Source: Pseudomonas thivervalensis (GTDB taxonomy: Bacteria > Pseudomonadota > Gammaproteobacteria > Pseudomonadales > Pseudomonadaceae). Taken from it: a stretch of 64,000 nt of DNA. The notes below the pieces were generated by a model. It saw only the letters and a program-made list of their open reading frames with translations, searched no databases and was not told where the DNA came from. Shown in pieces: positions 26,549-35,818 of the stretch (position 1 is its first letter; every line of letters begins with the position of its first letter). A program made the position numbers and the translations under genes. The stretch covers positions 248,001 through 312,000 of the forward strand of contig NZ_LHVE01000009.1 of assembly GCF_001269655.1 (NCBI RefSeq), written 5' to 3'.

Positions 26549-27970
26549 ATGCACGATTATCAAATGTTCATCAATGGGGCCCGGGTCGACGGCGAAAACG
26601 GCCACTTCGATGTGCTCAACCCGGCGACCGCCACTGCGTTCGCTCGCTGCCCGGCCGGTTCCCTGGCCCAACTGGACCTTGCCGTCGAAGCGGCGCAAGC
26701 GGCTTTTCTCGAGTGGCGCCACAGCCGCCATGAAGATCGCCGCCAGCGCCTGCTGGACATCGCGGCGGACATCGAGCAGGACGCCGAAGCATTGGCCCGG
26801 CTGATCGTCCTGGAACAGGGCAAGCCGCTGGAACTGGCGTTCTCCGAAGTGATGGGCGCGGTGGCCTGGACGCGCTACGCCGCCGAACAACAGATCCCCG
26901 TGGAACTGGTGGAGGAGACCCCGAGCCAGCGCATTGAACTGCACCGCAAGCCGTTGGGCGTCGTCGCGTCGATCACGCCTTGGAACTGGCCGTTCATGAT
27001 CGCCGTCTGGCACATCATGCCGGCGTTGCGGGCCGGCAACTGCGTGATCAGCAAACCGTCGAGCCTGACCCCTCTGAGCACCCTGCGGCTGGTGGAGATC
27101 ATCGCGCGTCATGTGCCGCGTGGCGTGATCAATAGCGTGACCGGCGAACAAGGGTTCGGCAGTGCAATTACGGCCCATACCGGTATTCACAAGATTGTCT
27201 TCACCGGCTCGACCGCCACCGGCCAAAGCGTGATGCGCGGCGCCGCTGGCAACCTCAAGCGCCTGACCCTGGAGTTGGGCGGTAACGATGCTGCCATCGT
27301 GCTGCCTGGCACGCCGGTCGAGGCGGTCGCCGAAGACATTTTCCAGGCGGCCTTCCTGAACATGGGCCAGACCTGCGCCGCTCTCAAGCGTTTGTATGTC
27401 CACCAATCCCAGTACGAAGCCTTTGCCGAGGCCCTGGCCGTTATCGCCAGGCGTCAGGTGGTGGGCGATGGCTTGACGCCTGGGGTCACGTTTGGCCCGG
27501 TGCAGAACCTCGAACAGTTGAAGCTGGTTGAGGTACTGGTGGCCGACGCCGGTGCCCAGGGGGCGCGGGTGTTGTGCGGCGGTGCGCGTCTGGACCGCCC
27601 GGGCTTTTTCTACCCGCCGACGCTGGTCGCCGACGTGACCGACGGGCAGCGCCTGGTGGACGAGGAACAGTTCGGTCCGGTGTTGCCCCTGATCGCCTAC
27701 CAAGATGTCGAGGACGTCCTGCGCCGCGCCAATGCCGGCGACATGGGCCTGGGTGGGTCGGTCTGGGGCAGCGACAGCGAGCAGGCCCAGGCACTGGCCA
27801 GTCGCCTGGAGTGTGGCATGGCCTGGGTCAACTGCCATGCGCAGATCCAGCCGAATACGCCATTTGGCGGCAGCAAGATGTCCGGGTTCGGCGTCGAGTT
27901 CGGCCTTGAAGGGTTGCTGGAGTTCACCGGCCAGCAACTGCTGTACGTACGCAAGCGTGAAACACAGTGA
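26549..27970 (+). CDS. NAD(P)-dependent aldehyde dehydrogenase
   Basis: 473-residue member of the ALDH superfamily. The general-base glutamate is in L-E-L-G-G-N-D, the nucleophilic cysteine in M-G-Q-T-C-A-A, and the N-terminal P-W-N-W-P-F cofactor motif is present. AAGGAAGG gives a strong ribosome site. It is followed 11 bases later by a class III aminotransferase, so it probably oxidises the aldehyde produced by that enzyme. Substrate specificity (aliphatic or aromatic) cannot be read from sequence. Confidence 0.9.
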   Translation: MHDYQMFINGARVDGENGHFDVLNPATATAFARCPAGSLAQLDLAVEAAQAAFLEWRHSRHEDRRQRLLDIAADIEQDAEALARLIVLEQGKPLELAFSEVMGAVAWTRYAAEQQIPVELVEETPSQRIELHRKPLGVVASITPWNWPFMIAVWHIMPALRAGNCVISKPSSLTPLSTLRLVEIIARHVPRGVINSVTGEQGFGSAITAHTGIHKIVFTGSTATGQSVMRGAAGNLKRLTLELGGNDAAIVLPGTPVEAVAEDIFQAAFLNMGQTCAALKRLYVHQSQYEAFAEALAVIARRQVVGDGLTPGVTFGPVQNLEQLKLVEVLVADAGAQGARVLCGGARLDRPGFFYPPTLVADVTDGQRLVDEEQFGPVLPLIAYQDVEDVLRRANAGDMGLGGSVWGSDSEQAQALASRLECGMAWVNCHAQIQPNTPFGGSKMSGFGVEFGLEGLLEFTGQQLLYVRKRETQ

Positions 27971-27981
27971 GGACGGCAACC

Positions 27982-29331
27982 ATGTACGAGCACTACAAGA
28001 CAGCACAGAAGAAGTTCTGGCACCCGATGAGTTCTTCGGCGCCCGCTAACCGCTCCAAGACGTTGATCATCGCCCGTGGCGACGGCAACTACATCACCGA
28101 TATCGAGGGGCATCGCATGCTCGACGGTGTCGGCGGCCTGTGGAACGTGAATGTGGGCCATAACCGGCCTTCGGTGAAGGCGGCCATCGCCGCGCAGCTG
28201 GACGAACTGGCTTATTACCAGACCTTCGACGGCATCGCCCATCCGCGGGTGTTCGACCTGGCCGAGCGGCTGACGTCGATGTTCGCCCAGGAAGACATGG
28301 CGCGGGTGTTGTTCAGTTCCGGCGGTTCCGATGCGGTCGAGACGGCCCTGAAAATGGCCCGCCAATACTGGATCGCCAGCGGTGAGCCAGGGCGCACGCG
28401 CTTCCTGTCGTTGCGCAATGGCTACCATGGCGTGCACATGGGCGGCACCTCCGTGGGCGGGAACGGGGTCTATCACTACAACCACGGGCCACTGTTGGCC
28501 GGCTGTCATCTGCTCGATACGCCGTGGCTGTACCGCAATCCCTGGGATTGCCGCGATCCGGAGGAACTGACTGCTCACTGCATTCGCCAGTTGGAAGACC
28601 AGATCGCGCTGCTCGGCCCGCAGACCATTGCCGCGTTGATCGCCGAGCCGGTGCAAGGTGCCGGCGGTGTGATCGTGCCGCCGGCGCATTACTGGACGCG
28701 GCTGCGGGAAGTCTGCGACCGCCACGGCATCCTGTTGATCGCCGATGAAGTGGTCACCGGGTTCGGCCGCACCGGCTGCATGCTCGGCAGTCGGGGTTGG
28801 GGCGTCGCGCCCGACGTGTTGTGCCTGGCCAAGGGCATCACCGCCGGCTACATCCCCATGGGCGCCACGGTGTTCAACCAGCGCATCGTCGATGCCATCG
28901 AGAACGGCCCGGGTTTCAGCAACGTGATCATGCACGGCTACACCTACAGCGGACACCCGACGGCGTGTGCGGCGGCCCTGGCGGTGCTGGACATCGTCGA
29001 GGCCGAAGACTTGCCGGGCAACGCCGGGAAAGTCGGTGCGCAATTGCTGGAGCAATTGCAGCCGCTGACCGAACGTCATGCGGTGGTGGGCGAAGTGCGC
29101 GGCAAGGGCTTGATGATCGCCGTGGACCTGGTGGCGGACAAGGTCACACGCGAGCCGCTTGACCCGGCCAACGGCCTGGCCTCGCGCATCGCCGAGCAAG
29201 CGCGGCGCGCCGGCGTATTGGTGCGCCCGATCGGCAACAAGATCGTGATGTCTCCACCGCTGACCCTCACCGCCGGCGAGGTCACCCTGATGGTCGACGC
29301 GTTGGACAGCGCGCTCGCCGACTGCCGCTAA
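27982..29331 (+). CDS. Class III (omega) aminotransferase
   Basis: 449-residue PLP-dependent transaminase of the omega-amino acid:pyruvate type. The N-terminal F-W-H-P-M-S segment, the I-A-D-E-V-V-T-G-F-G-R-T-G motif and the PLP lysine in L-A-K-G-I-T-A-G-Y are present, as is the late G-K-G-L-M family motif. Start at 27982 has GAGGA upstream; the longer frame overlaps the dehydrogenase. Acting on a primary amine or omega-amino acid it would give an aldehyde for the preceding dehydrogenase. Confidence 0.9.
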   Translation: MYEHYKTAQKKFWHPMSSSAPANRSKTLIIARGDGNYITDIEGHRMLDGVGGLWNVNVGHNRPSVKAAIAAQLDELAYYQTFDGIAHPRVFDLAERLTSMFAQEDMARVLFSSGGSDAVETALKMARQYWIASGEPGRTRFLSLRNGYHGVHMGGTSVGGNGVYHYNHGPLLAGCHLLDTPWLYRNPWDCRDPEELTAHCIRQLEDQIALLGPQTIAALIAEPVQGAGGVIVPPAHYWTRLREVCDRHGILLIADEVVTGFGRTGCMLGSRGWGVAPDVLCLAKGITAGYIPMGATVFNQRIVDAIENGPGFSNVIMHGYTYSGHPTACAAALAVLDIVEAEDLPGNAGKVGAQLLEQLQPLTERHAVVGEVRGKGLMIAVDLVADKVTREPLDPANGLASRIAEQARRAGVLVRPIGNKIVMSPPLTLTAGEVTLMVDALDSALADCR

Positions 29332-29337
29332 TCTGCA

Positions 29338-29363
29338 AGCCGGCGCGGTGTGCCGTGCCGGCT
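29338..29363 (+). other. Hairpin after the aminotransferase gene
   Basis: 7-bp inverted repeat AGCCGGC / GCCGGCT separated by 12 bases, in the 83-bp gap before the porin gene. No T-tract follows, so it is not a classical terminator. Confidence 0.35.
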
Positions 29364-29414
29364 CCCTGAATATAAAAACAGCCTTCAAAAGGCGCAGCAC
29401 AAGGAGCTCCAGCC

Positions 29415-30740
29415 ATGCGGAACCTATCGCGTATGGAATTTTTCGGCAGTGGTCTGGCCTGCACGCTGGCGCTTTGCGCCGCGAGTCAGGTCCAGGCCTA
29501 TGAGTTGTATGCCGATGACGACACGCATTTCAACGCCGACATGCTGGCCGTGTTCGGCCATTTCAACAGCCGCAAGAACTACGACGGCAGGCCCGGCGGT
29601 TCAACCTGGCGCGAAGGCTTTATCAAGTATGGCGTCAGCGGCGACCAGGGATCGGCAGGTCATGGCACCGCCTACGGTGCGTTCAGCCTGGTCAGTTCCG
29701 CCACCTGGGGGGATGGCGACGCGGCCGGCAATTCGCTGGGCAGCGAGCGTACGACGAAGATCGAAGACGCTTACCTGGGGTGGCGCTCCGCCGACCTGTT
29801 CCCCGTGCTGGGACAGGACGGTGTCGACATCTCCGGCGGTCGCCAGGTGGTCAAGCTGGGCAGGGGATTTTTGATTAACGATGACGGGCCGAACCTGGGC
29901 AAAGGGCCTGCCGACGGTCGCTTGAATCGCGGTGGTGCCTACTACCTGGCGGCCCGGCACGCGTTCGACCAGACTGCCGTGTTGCGCTTGGGTGGGCAGG
30001 AGGGGCTGCATGGCAGCGTGGTGTGGCTCAAGTCCGACAACCGCGCCCAGGCCGAAACCGAACTGGCCGCCGGCATGCTGGACTACACCGCCAAGGCTGG
30101 GACCTTGGGATTGACCTGGATCCATGGCCTCGACGTGAACGACCAGTGGGCCAGTGATTTCCAGAAGCAACGCAAGGGCATGGACGTCTACAGCATTCGC
30201 GGTGAAGGCGACGCGGGCATCGAGAACGCCAGCCTGGCATTCGAATACGCCTGGCAAGACAAGGACGCCGGCCCGCAGAACGCCTGGTACGCCGAGGCCG
30301 GCTACACCTTTGCCGACCTCGCCTGGGCCCCCAAGCTGACGTACCGCTACACCCGCTATTCGCAGAAGTGGGATTCGCTGTTCACCGGGCAGAGCACCGG
30401 TTATGGCACCTGGTTCCAAGGCGAAGTCGCAGGCAATTATTCCGGCCCCTTCAACAGCAACACGGGTATTCATCATGTCGGCCTGACAGCCACGCCGTTG
30501 GAGAACCTGACCCTCGGTGCCTTGTACTTCGACTACAACACCGTACGTAAAGACAATGCCCTGAACCTGGACGCCCGTGAGCTGGACCTGTATGCCGAGT
30601 GGGCGGTGAACGAGCATTTGATCGTCACGCCGCTGATCGGCCTCTACAAGCCGGATCGGGACGCGACAACCGGCGGCAATCAAGTGACGGGCAATGGCAC
30701 CAACGTGTACAGCCAGGTGACGGTGGCCGTGCCGTTCTGA
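29415..30740 (+). CDS. OprD-family outer-membrane porin
   Basis: 441-residue porin. A signal peptide ends near residue 26 (C-A-A-S-Q-V-Q-A), followed by a beta-barrel rich in aromatic girdle residues and ending in F (V-A-V-P-F). The pattern fits the OprD/Occ family of substrate-specific channels for small carboxylates and amino acids. Placed after the permease, dehydrogenase and aminotransferase on the same strand, it would bring the shared substrate across the outer membrane. Confidence 0.88.
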   Translation: MRNLSRMEFFGSGLACTLALCAASQVQAYELYADDDTHFNADMLAVFGHFNSRKNYDGRPGGSTWREGFIKYGVSGDQGSAGHGTAYGAFSLVSSATWGDGDAAGNSLGSERTTKIEDAYLGWRSADLFPVLGQDGVDISGGRQVVKLGRGFLINDDGPNLGKGPADGRLNRGGAYYLAARHAFDQTAVLRLGGQEGLHGSVVWLKSDNRAQAETELAAGMLDYTAKAGTLGLTWIHGLDVNDQWASDFQKQRKGMDVYSIRGEGDAGIENASLAFEYAWQDKDAGPQNAWYAEAGYTFADLAWAPKLTYRYTRYSQKWDSLFTGQSTGYGTWFQGEVAGNYSGPFNSNTGIHHVGLTATPLENLTLGALYFDYNTVRKDNALNLDARELDLYAEWAVNEHLIVTPLIGLYKPDRDATTGGNQVTGNGTNVYSQVTVAVPF

Positions 30741-30762
30741 AGTGAGGGCTGATAGAGAACCT

Positions 30763-30872
30763 TGTGGCGAGGGAGCTTGCTCCCGCTGGGTCGCGCAGCG
30801 GCCCCTCTTTTTTGGGGCCTGCTACGCCCGAAGCGTCGGACCGGTCCAGCGGGAGCAAGCTCCCTCGCCACT
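30763..30872. repeat. REPIN of the GTGGCGAGGGAGC type with terminator-like centre
   Basis: Arms begin TGTGGCGAGGGAGCTTGCTC and end GCTCCCTCGCCA. Its left half contains GGCCCC-TCTTTTTT-GGGGCC (about 30800-30819). It lies between the convergent porin and IclR genes and may end both transcripts. Confidence 0.9.
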
Positions 30873-30884
30873 GGTTCTGTGTTT

Positions 30885-30896
30885 TTCTTAAGTGAT
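30885..30896 (-). repeat. TTCACTTAAGAA-type motif flanking a REPIN
   Basis: Read on the minus strand this is ATCACTTAAGAA, one base from the motif seen at 42435, 54324 and 63139. Like two of those copies it lies just outside a GTGGCGAGGGAGC-type REP. Confidence 0.5.
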
Positions 30897-30916
30897 CGGT
30901 ATGGCGCAATTCCTTG

Positions 30917-31669
30917 CTAATTCGCAGCAGGCGAATGTTGCATCCGCTCAGCAATCCGCCGGGTCGTGTCCATCACCATTTCAATCACGGTTTCCTGGCG
31001 CAACAGCTTGAAGCTGTCGGTGCTGCCGACGGCCGAAAGGCTGCCCACCACGTCGTCGAGCTCCGGGTTGACGATGGGGGCCGCGATACCGGTGAGCCCC
31101 AGGTTGAGTTCGTCGTGGGTCATGCAATAGCCGTCCTTGCGGATCTTTTTCGCGGCCTTGGAAAAGCTTGCCCAGTCATAGCCGCTGTCGGGGGCGTTGG
31201 CCAGGTGCTCTTCGAACAGGCGTTGCAGGCGTCGGCCTTTCTGGAAGGCGATCAACACCTTGGATTGCGCACCGCGAAAAAACGGCAGCGGCTGGCCGCG
31301 GCCGAACGAGAACTGGTAGGTGTCGCTGGGTTCGGCGATGTAGGTGTTGATGATGCGACCGTCGTAGAAAACGCTGGCGAACACCGCCAGGCCAGTGGCG
31401 TCGGACAGCTCGTGCATCAACTCGCGGCCGGCCATCAGGATCGGGTCGTACTGCCGCATCATCCAGTCCAGCTCAATGACGCGTGGCCCCAGGCCGTAGC
31501 TGCCGGCATCCACCCGCACCAGCAGGCCGGAGTCGCACAAATCCTTGACGTAGCGGTACACGGTCGCCCGTGACAGGCCCATGCGCTCGGCGATGGTATC
31601 GGGGTCGATCTTCAGCGTGGCCGGGCCGAAAAGGTCCAGCACGCTCAGCATTTTGCTCAGACTGCTCAT
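30917..31669 (-). CDS. IclR-family regulator, divergent from the TPP operon
   Basis: 250-residue IclR regulator. The N-terminal winged helix contains I-A-E-R-M-G-L-S-R-A-T-V-Y-R-Y-V-K (about 27-43), followed by the IclR effector domain. Start at 31669 is chosen because AGGAG lies 5 bases upstream. It is divergent from the nine-gene catabolic operon and convergent with the porin, so it most likely controls the operon, perhaps with the permease-porin genes. An AT-rich region with a palindrome lies between it and the operon. Confidence 0.9.
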   Translation of the reverse strand: MSSLSKMLSVLDLFGPATLKIDPDTIAERMGLSRATVYRYVKDLCDSGLLVRVDAGSYGLGPRVIELDWMMRQYDPILMAGRELMHELSDATGLAVFASVFYDGRIINTYIAEPSDTYQFSFGRGQPLPFFRGAQSKVLIAFQKGRRLQRLFEEHLANAPDSGYDWASFSKAAKKIRKDGYCMTHDELNLGLTGIAAPIVNPELDDVVGSLSAVGSTDSFKLLRQETVIEMVMDTTRRIAERMQHSPAAN

Positions 31670-31854
31670 TTCGCTCCTAAAGGGGGAATGGCGCGTAAGG
31701 GGTCGTTGGGTGAGCACTATAGGTAGCCGCGGCGGTGATGAAAAGCCCGCGCACGCCCTCAGGAGCGCATTGCCACGGTAACCGAACGCTTGAGAAATGC
31801 AAGCTGATTCATGGTCGTTTTATCTTAATAAATTAGCATTTATCTCAAAATATG

Positions 31855-31872
31855 ATTTTAATGCATAAAAAT
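31855..31872. promoter_or_regulatory. Candidate IclR operator in the AT-rich divergent region
   Basis: Near-perfect palindrome ATTTTA-ATGCAT-AAAAAT, one mismatched pair. It sits 70 bases before the TPP-enzyme start codon inside an AT-rich block (about 31815-31890) that stands out sharply from the GC-rich surroundings. Confidence 0.45.
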
Positions 31873-31942
31873 AACTTGTTTTGTCGATTCTGCTGTGTGA
31901 TAAATCTCAGCCACTGCAAACGCTCGATGAAGAGGGCTGGAA

Positions 31943-33484
31943 ATGAATGGTGCGCAACTGATAGTGAAAGCGGCGGTGGCGAGCGGTATCGAATACTGCT
32001 TCGCCAATCCCGGGACGACTGAAATCCCTCTGGTGGCGGCCATGGCCAGCGCGCCAGCCCTCAAGCCGGTACTGTCCTTGTTCGAAGGGGTGTGCACCGG
32101 TGCCGCCGACGGTTACGGCCGGATTGCCGGCAAGCCGGCGATGACCCTGACACACCTCGGCCCAGGCTTTGCCAATGGCATTGCCAACCTGCACAACGCA
32201 CGGCGCGCCAACACCCCGATCGTCAACGTCATCGGCGATCACGCGTCCTGGCATGTCAATTACGATCCGCCGTTGGCCAGTGATATCCAGGCGTTGGCCG
32301 GCAGCGTTTCCAAGTGGGTACGTACCTCGCGCACGGCATCGGGCATTGGTGAAGATTTCCAGGAGGCGGTGCGTGCCGCCTGGCAAGCCAACGGCCAGAT
32401 CGCCAGCCTGATCCTGCCGATGGACCTGCAAGCCAACACCGTGCAGCACGAGAAAGCCTTCACGGCATTGCAGGCGCCGGTCCGGCGTTTTGCCGGTGAC
32501 CGGATCGAGGCGGTCGCCCAGGCACTGCGCGATGGCCGGCGCCTGGTGTTTATCGTTGGCGACCAAGGCTTGTCCGTCGCCGGCCTCGAAGCGGCGGGGC
32601 GCCTGGCCCAACTGCCGGGCGTGCGCCTGTTCGCCGAAACCTTTCCGCGCATGAGTTATCGCGGGGGTGGTCTGCCCGACCTGGATCGCCTGCCTTACTT
32701 CCCTGAAGTGGCCATCGAGATCCTGGATCAATACGACGCGGTGGTTTGCGCCGGCGTCCCCGAACCCATCAGCTATTTTGGCTACGAAGGCATTGCGTCC
32801 CGGCTGGCAGAGCGTGAGCGTCTGCTGTGTCTGGCTGAGGTGGGGGATGATGTTGCCGGAGCGCTCACTGCGCTTGCCGATGCCCTTGAAGCGTCGGCTT
32901 ATGTGCCCACGCCAACCGGTATCGAACTGCCGCCCAGCGAAGCCACGTTGACGCCCCAATCCGTGGGCCAGGTGCTGGCCGCGTCGCTGCCGGACGACTG
33001 CATCGTTTCGGTGGAAGGCGGGACGTGCGGCTATCCGTTCTTCACCGCCTCGGCCCATGCCGCACGGCATCGGGTCCTGACCAACACCGGCGGGGCCATC
33101 GGCCAGGGCATCCCGGTGGGCTTTGGCGCCGCCATGGCCGAGCGTGGCAACACGGTGTTCTGCCTGCAGTCGGACGGCAGTGCCCAGTACACGATCCAGA
33201 CGTTGTGGAGCATCGCCCGCGAGCAACTGCCGGTGGTGATCCTGATCGCGGCCAACCATCGCTACGCCATTTTGCAGAACGAACTGCGCCGCTTCGGCAT
33301 GACCGAGCTGGGCCCCGAGGCCCTGAGCCTGACTGTACTGGACCGCCCACGTATCGATTGGAAGGCCCTGGCCAAGGGCTACGGCTTGCCGGCCAGCACC
33401 GTGCACACCAACGGCGAGTTGCAGCGCGCCCTGGCCAACGCCAAGGCCGACGGCGGTCCTTGCCTGATTGAAATGGCGCTGTGA
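31943..33484 (+). CDS. Thiamine-diphosphate decarboxylase, acetolactate synthase / benzoylformate decarboxylase-like
   Basis: 513-residue ThDP enzyme. The catalytic glutamate of the N-terminal PYR domain is Glu48 in S-L-F-E-G. The C-terminal PP domain has S-D-G-S-A-Q-Y-T followed by I-A-A-N-H-R-Y, the metal/ThDP-binding motif (with S-D-G-S where most have G-D-G). Length and lack of a regulatory partner point to a 2-keto acid decarboxylase of the MdlC type rather than a biosynthetic acetolactate synthase. It is the first gene of a nine-gene operon and is followed 10 bases later by an aldehyde dehydrogenase, the logical next step. Confidence 0.85.
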   Translation: MNGAQLIVKAAVASGIEYCFANPGTTEIPLVAAMASAPALKPVLSLFEGVCTGAADGYGRIAGKPAMTLTHLGPGFANGIANLHNARRANTPIVNVIGDHASWHVNYDPPLASDIQALAGSVSKWVRTSRTASGIGEDFQEAVRAAWQANGQIASLILPMDLQANTVQHEKAFTALQAPVRRFAGDRIEAVAQALRDGRRLVFIVGDQGLSVAGLEAAGRLAQLPGVRLFAETFPRMSYRGGGLPDLDRLPYFPEVAIEILDQYDAVVCAGVPEPISYFGYEGIASRLAERERLLCLAEVGDDVAGALTALADALEASAYVPTPTGIELPPSEATLTPQSVGQVLAASLPDDCIVSVEGGTCGYPFFTASAHAARHRVLTNTGGAIGQGIPVGFGAAMAERGNTVFCLQSDGSAQYTIQTLWSIAREQLPVVILIAANHRYAILQNELRRFGMTELGPEALSLTVLDRPRIDWKALAKGYGLPASTVHTNGELQRALANAKADGGPCLIEMAL

Positions 33485-33494
33485 AGGAGCGGAT

Positions 33495-34985
33495 ATGAAC
33501 CCGATTCAATTGTTACCTGCGGTCGAGAAGTTCCTGTCGCAACCGGGGCGCCTGTTCATCGGCGGCACCTGGCAGGATGCCGCCGATGGCCGTCGGTTTG
33601 CCGTGGAAAACCCGGCCACTGAACACACCCTGGCCGAAGTCGCCGAAGGCGGCGAACGCGACGTCGATGCGGCCGTTGCCGCCGCCCGTGCGGCCTTCAC
33701 GGGAACCTGGGCGCAGCAGTCGCCGGCCCAGCGCGGGTTGCTGTTGTTTCGCCTGGCGGAACTGCTCGATCAACATCGCGAAGAGCTGGCGCAACTGATC
33801 ACCCTGGAAAACGGCAAGCCGATCGCCGCAGCCCGCGGGGAGGCGGCCAGCGCCGCGAATATCATTCGCTACTTCGCCGGCTGGCCGACCAAGATCGAAG
33901 GCAGCACGCTGCCGGTGTCGCCCACCAGTGGCGCGCCGATGCTCAACTACACCTTGCGCGAGCCGGTGGGCGTCTGCGCGTTGATCGTGCCGTGGAACTT
34001 CCCGCTGACCATGTGCGTGTGGAAGCTCGGCCCGGTGCTGGCGACCGGTTGTGTCGCGGTGCTCAAGCCTGCCGAACAGACGCCTCTGGTTGCCATTCGC
34101 CTGGTGCAACTGATCGAGGCTGCCGGCTTCCCGGCCGGGGTGGTCAACTTGCTGACCGGCCTCGGCGCGCAGACCGGCGCACCGCTGGCCCAACACCCGG
34201 ACGTGGACAAGATCGCCTTCACCGGCTCGACCCAGGTGGGACGACTGATCGCCCAGGCCGCCACTGGCAACATGAAGAAGGTCTCCCTGGAGCTGGGTGG
34301 CAAGTCCCCCAACATCATCCTGCCGGACGCCGACATCGTTCGGGCCGCCAAAGGCGCCGCCGATGGGATTTTCTACAACCAGGGCCAGGTCTGCACCGCT
34401 GGATCGCGTCTGTACGTGCACGCCAGTGTGCTCGACCAGGTGCTTGAAGAACTCCAGCGCCACGCGGCCGCCCATGTGTTGGGGTCCGGCCTGGATCCGG
34501 CCAGCAGCATGGGGCCGCTGGTCTCGGCCCGACAATTGGGCACGGTGCGTGGCTACCTGCAACGGGGCCAGGAAGAGGGTGCCGAACTGATCTGCGGCGG
34601 TGACCGGCCGGCCCACCTGGAGCGCGGCCACTTCATCCGCCCCAGCGTGTTTCTCGACCGCGCCGAGCGCGCCTGTGTCGCCCGGGAAGAAATCTTCGGC
34701 CCGGTATTGACCGTCATGAGCTGGACCGAAATCGATGAACTGGTGCTGCGCGCCAACGACTCGCCTTACGGCCTGGCGGCCGGCCTGTGGACCCGTGACT
34801 TGCGTTCCGCCCATCGCGTGGCGGCGCAGTTGAAGGCCGGCTCGGTGTGGATCAACTGCTGGAACGTCGTCGACCCGGCGTCGCCCTTTGGTGGCTACAA
34901 GCAATCCGGCTGGGGTCGGGAAATGAGCAAGAACGTGATCGATGCCTACACCGAAACCAAAAGTGTCTTCGTCGATCTGGCCTGA
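33495..34985 (+). CDS. NAD(P)-dependent aldehyde dehydrogenase
   Basis: 496-residue ALDH. Glutamate in L-E-L-G-G-K-S-P-N, cysteine in Q-G-Q-V-C-T-A-G-S, and the P-W-N-F-P motif are all present; the C-terminal P-F-G-G-Y-K-Q-S-G-W-G-R-E is typical of betaine/aromatic aldehyde dehydrogenases. AAGGAG precedes the start at 33495. In this operon it would oxidise the aldehyde made by the decarboxylase to a carboxylic acid. It is not a close duplicate of the dehydrogenase at 26549. Confidence 0.9.
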   Translation: MNPIQLLPAVEKFLSQPGRLFIGGTWQDAADGRRFAVENPATEHTLAEVAEGGERDVDAAVAAARAAFTGTWAQQSPAQRGLLLFRLAELLDQHREELAQLITLENGKPIAAARGEAASAANIIRYFAGWPTKIEGSTLPVSPTSGAPMLNYTLREPVGVCALIVPWNFPLTMCVWKLGPVLATGCVAVLKPAEQTPLVAIRLVQLIEAAGFPAGVVNLLTGLGAQTGAPLAQHPDVDKIAFTGSTQVGRLIAQAATGNMKKVSLELGGKSPNIILPDADIVRAAKGAADGIFYNQGQVCTAGSRLYVHASVLDQVLEELQRHAAAHVLGSGLDPASSMGPLVSARQLGTVRGYLQRGQEEGAELICGGDRPAHLERGHFIRPSVFLDRAERACVAREEIFGPVLTVMSWTEIDELVLRANDSPYGLAAGLWTRDLRSAHRVAAQLKAGSVWINCWNVVDPASPFGGYKQSGWGREMSKNVIDAYTETKSVFVDLA

Positions 34986-35011
34986 GCCGAATAATCACAA
35001 GAGGAACTGCT

Positions 35012-35806
35012 ATGGATCTGGAATTGAAGGGCCGTGTGGCGATCGTCACCGGCGGTGGCATGGGCATCGGCAAGGAGGTAGCGCGCTTTTTGTCCCAGGA
35101 AGGTTGCAAGGTGGTGATCTGCGCGCGACGCATGGAGTTTCTCCAGCAAGCCGCCGAGGAAATCACCGCAGAAACCGGCAACGAAGTGCTGCCGCTGTTC
35201 TGTGACACCAACCAGATGTCGGCGGTGTCCGACATGGTCGAGGCGGCCCACAAGCACTTTGGCCGCATCGACATCCTGGTCAACGGCGCGGCAGCCCCGT
35301 CCGGTGTGGTGCGCAACGACATCGAGCATGCCGGCGACGACGAATTGCTCTCGGACCTCAACACCAAGGTGATCGGCTATTTCCGTTGCGCCAAGGCGGT
35401 GACCCCGCACATGAAGGCCGGCGGTTTCGGTCGCATCATCAACATCGGTGGCCTGACCGGGCGTGGCAGCAAGGTGCTTTCGGGCATGCGCAACCTGGCC
35501 ATCGCCCACATGACCAAGACCCTGTCCGACCAACTCGGCCCGTCCGGCATCACGGTCAACCTGATCCACCCCGGCGTGGTCGACACCCCGCACATCCAGG
35601 AGCTGTACGAACGCGAAGGGGTCAAGCAGGGCAAGACGCCCGCGCAGGTGGAGCAGGGCTACATCGACGCGACGCCGATCCGACGCACCCTGGCGCCCAT
35701 CGAAATGGGCTGGCTGATCGGTTTCCTCGCATCGCCCAAGGCCGGCGCCGTGACCGGAGAATCGATTGGCATCGACGGCGGCTTGACCCGTGGCATCTTC
35801 ATTTGA
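35012..35806 (+). CDS. SDR-fold protein lacking the catalytic Tyr and Lys
   Basis: 264-residue short-chain dehydrogenase fold. The nucleotide-binding T-G-G-G-M-G-I-G (13-20) is intact. Where active classical SDRs have S-x12-Y-x3-K, this protein has Gly-Gly at 146-147, Ser157 and Asn161 (S-G-M-R-N). The alignment is anchored by the following A-I-A-H-M-T-K and by H-P-G-V-V-D-T-P. I recall other SDRs in aromatic catabolic clusters with the same G-x-R-N replacement, so it is a subfamily trait rather than a sequencing error. Role in the operon is unknown; it may bind cofactor or use other residues. Confidence 0.85.
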   Translation: MDLELKGRVAIVTGGGMGIGKEVARFLSQEGCKVVICARRMEFLQQAAEEITAETGNEVLPLFCDTNQMSAVSDMVEAAHKHFGRIDILVNGAAAPSGVVRNDIEHAGDDELLSDLNTKVIGYFRCAKAVTPHMKAGGFGRIINIGGLTGRGSKVLSGMRNLAIAHMTKTLSDQLGPSGITVNLIHPGVVDTPHIQELYEREGVKQGKTPAQVEQGYIDATPIRRTLAPIEMGWLIGFLASPKAGAVTGESIGIDGGLTRGIFI

Positions 35807-35818
35807 GGAGCAACAGTG

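Noticed and set aside
30763..30872. Small coding genes inside the REP regions
   Set aside because: Frames across REPs are short, repeat-derived and shared by every copy.
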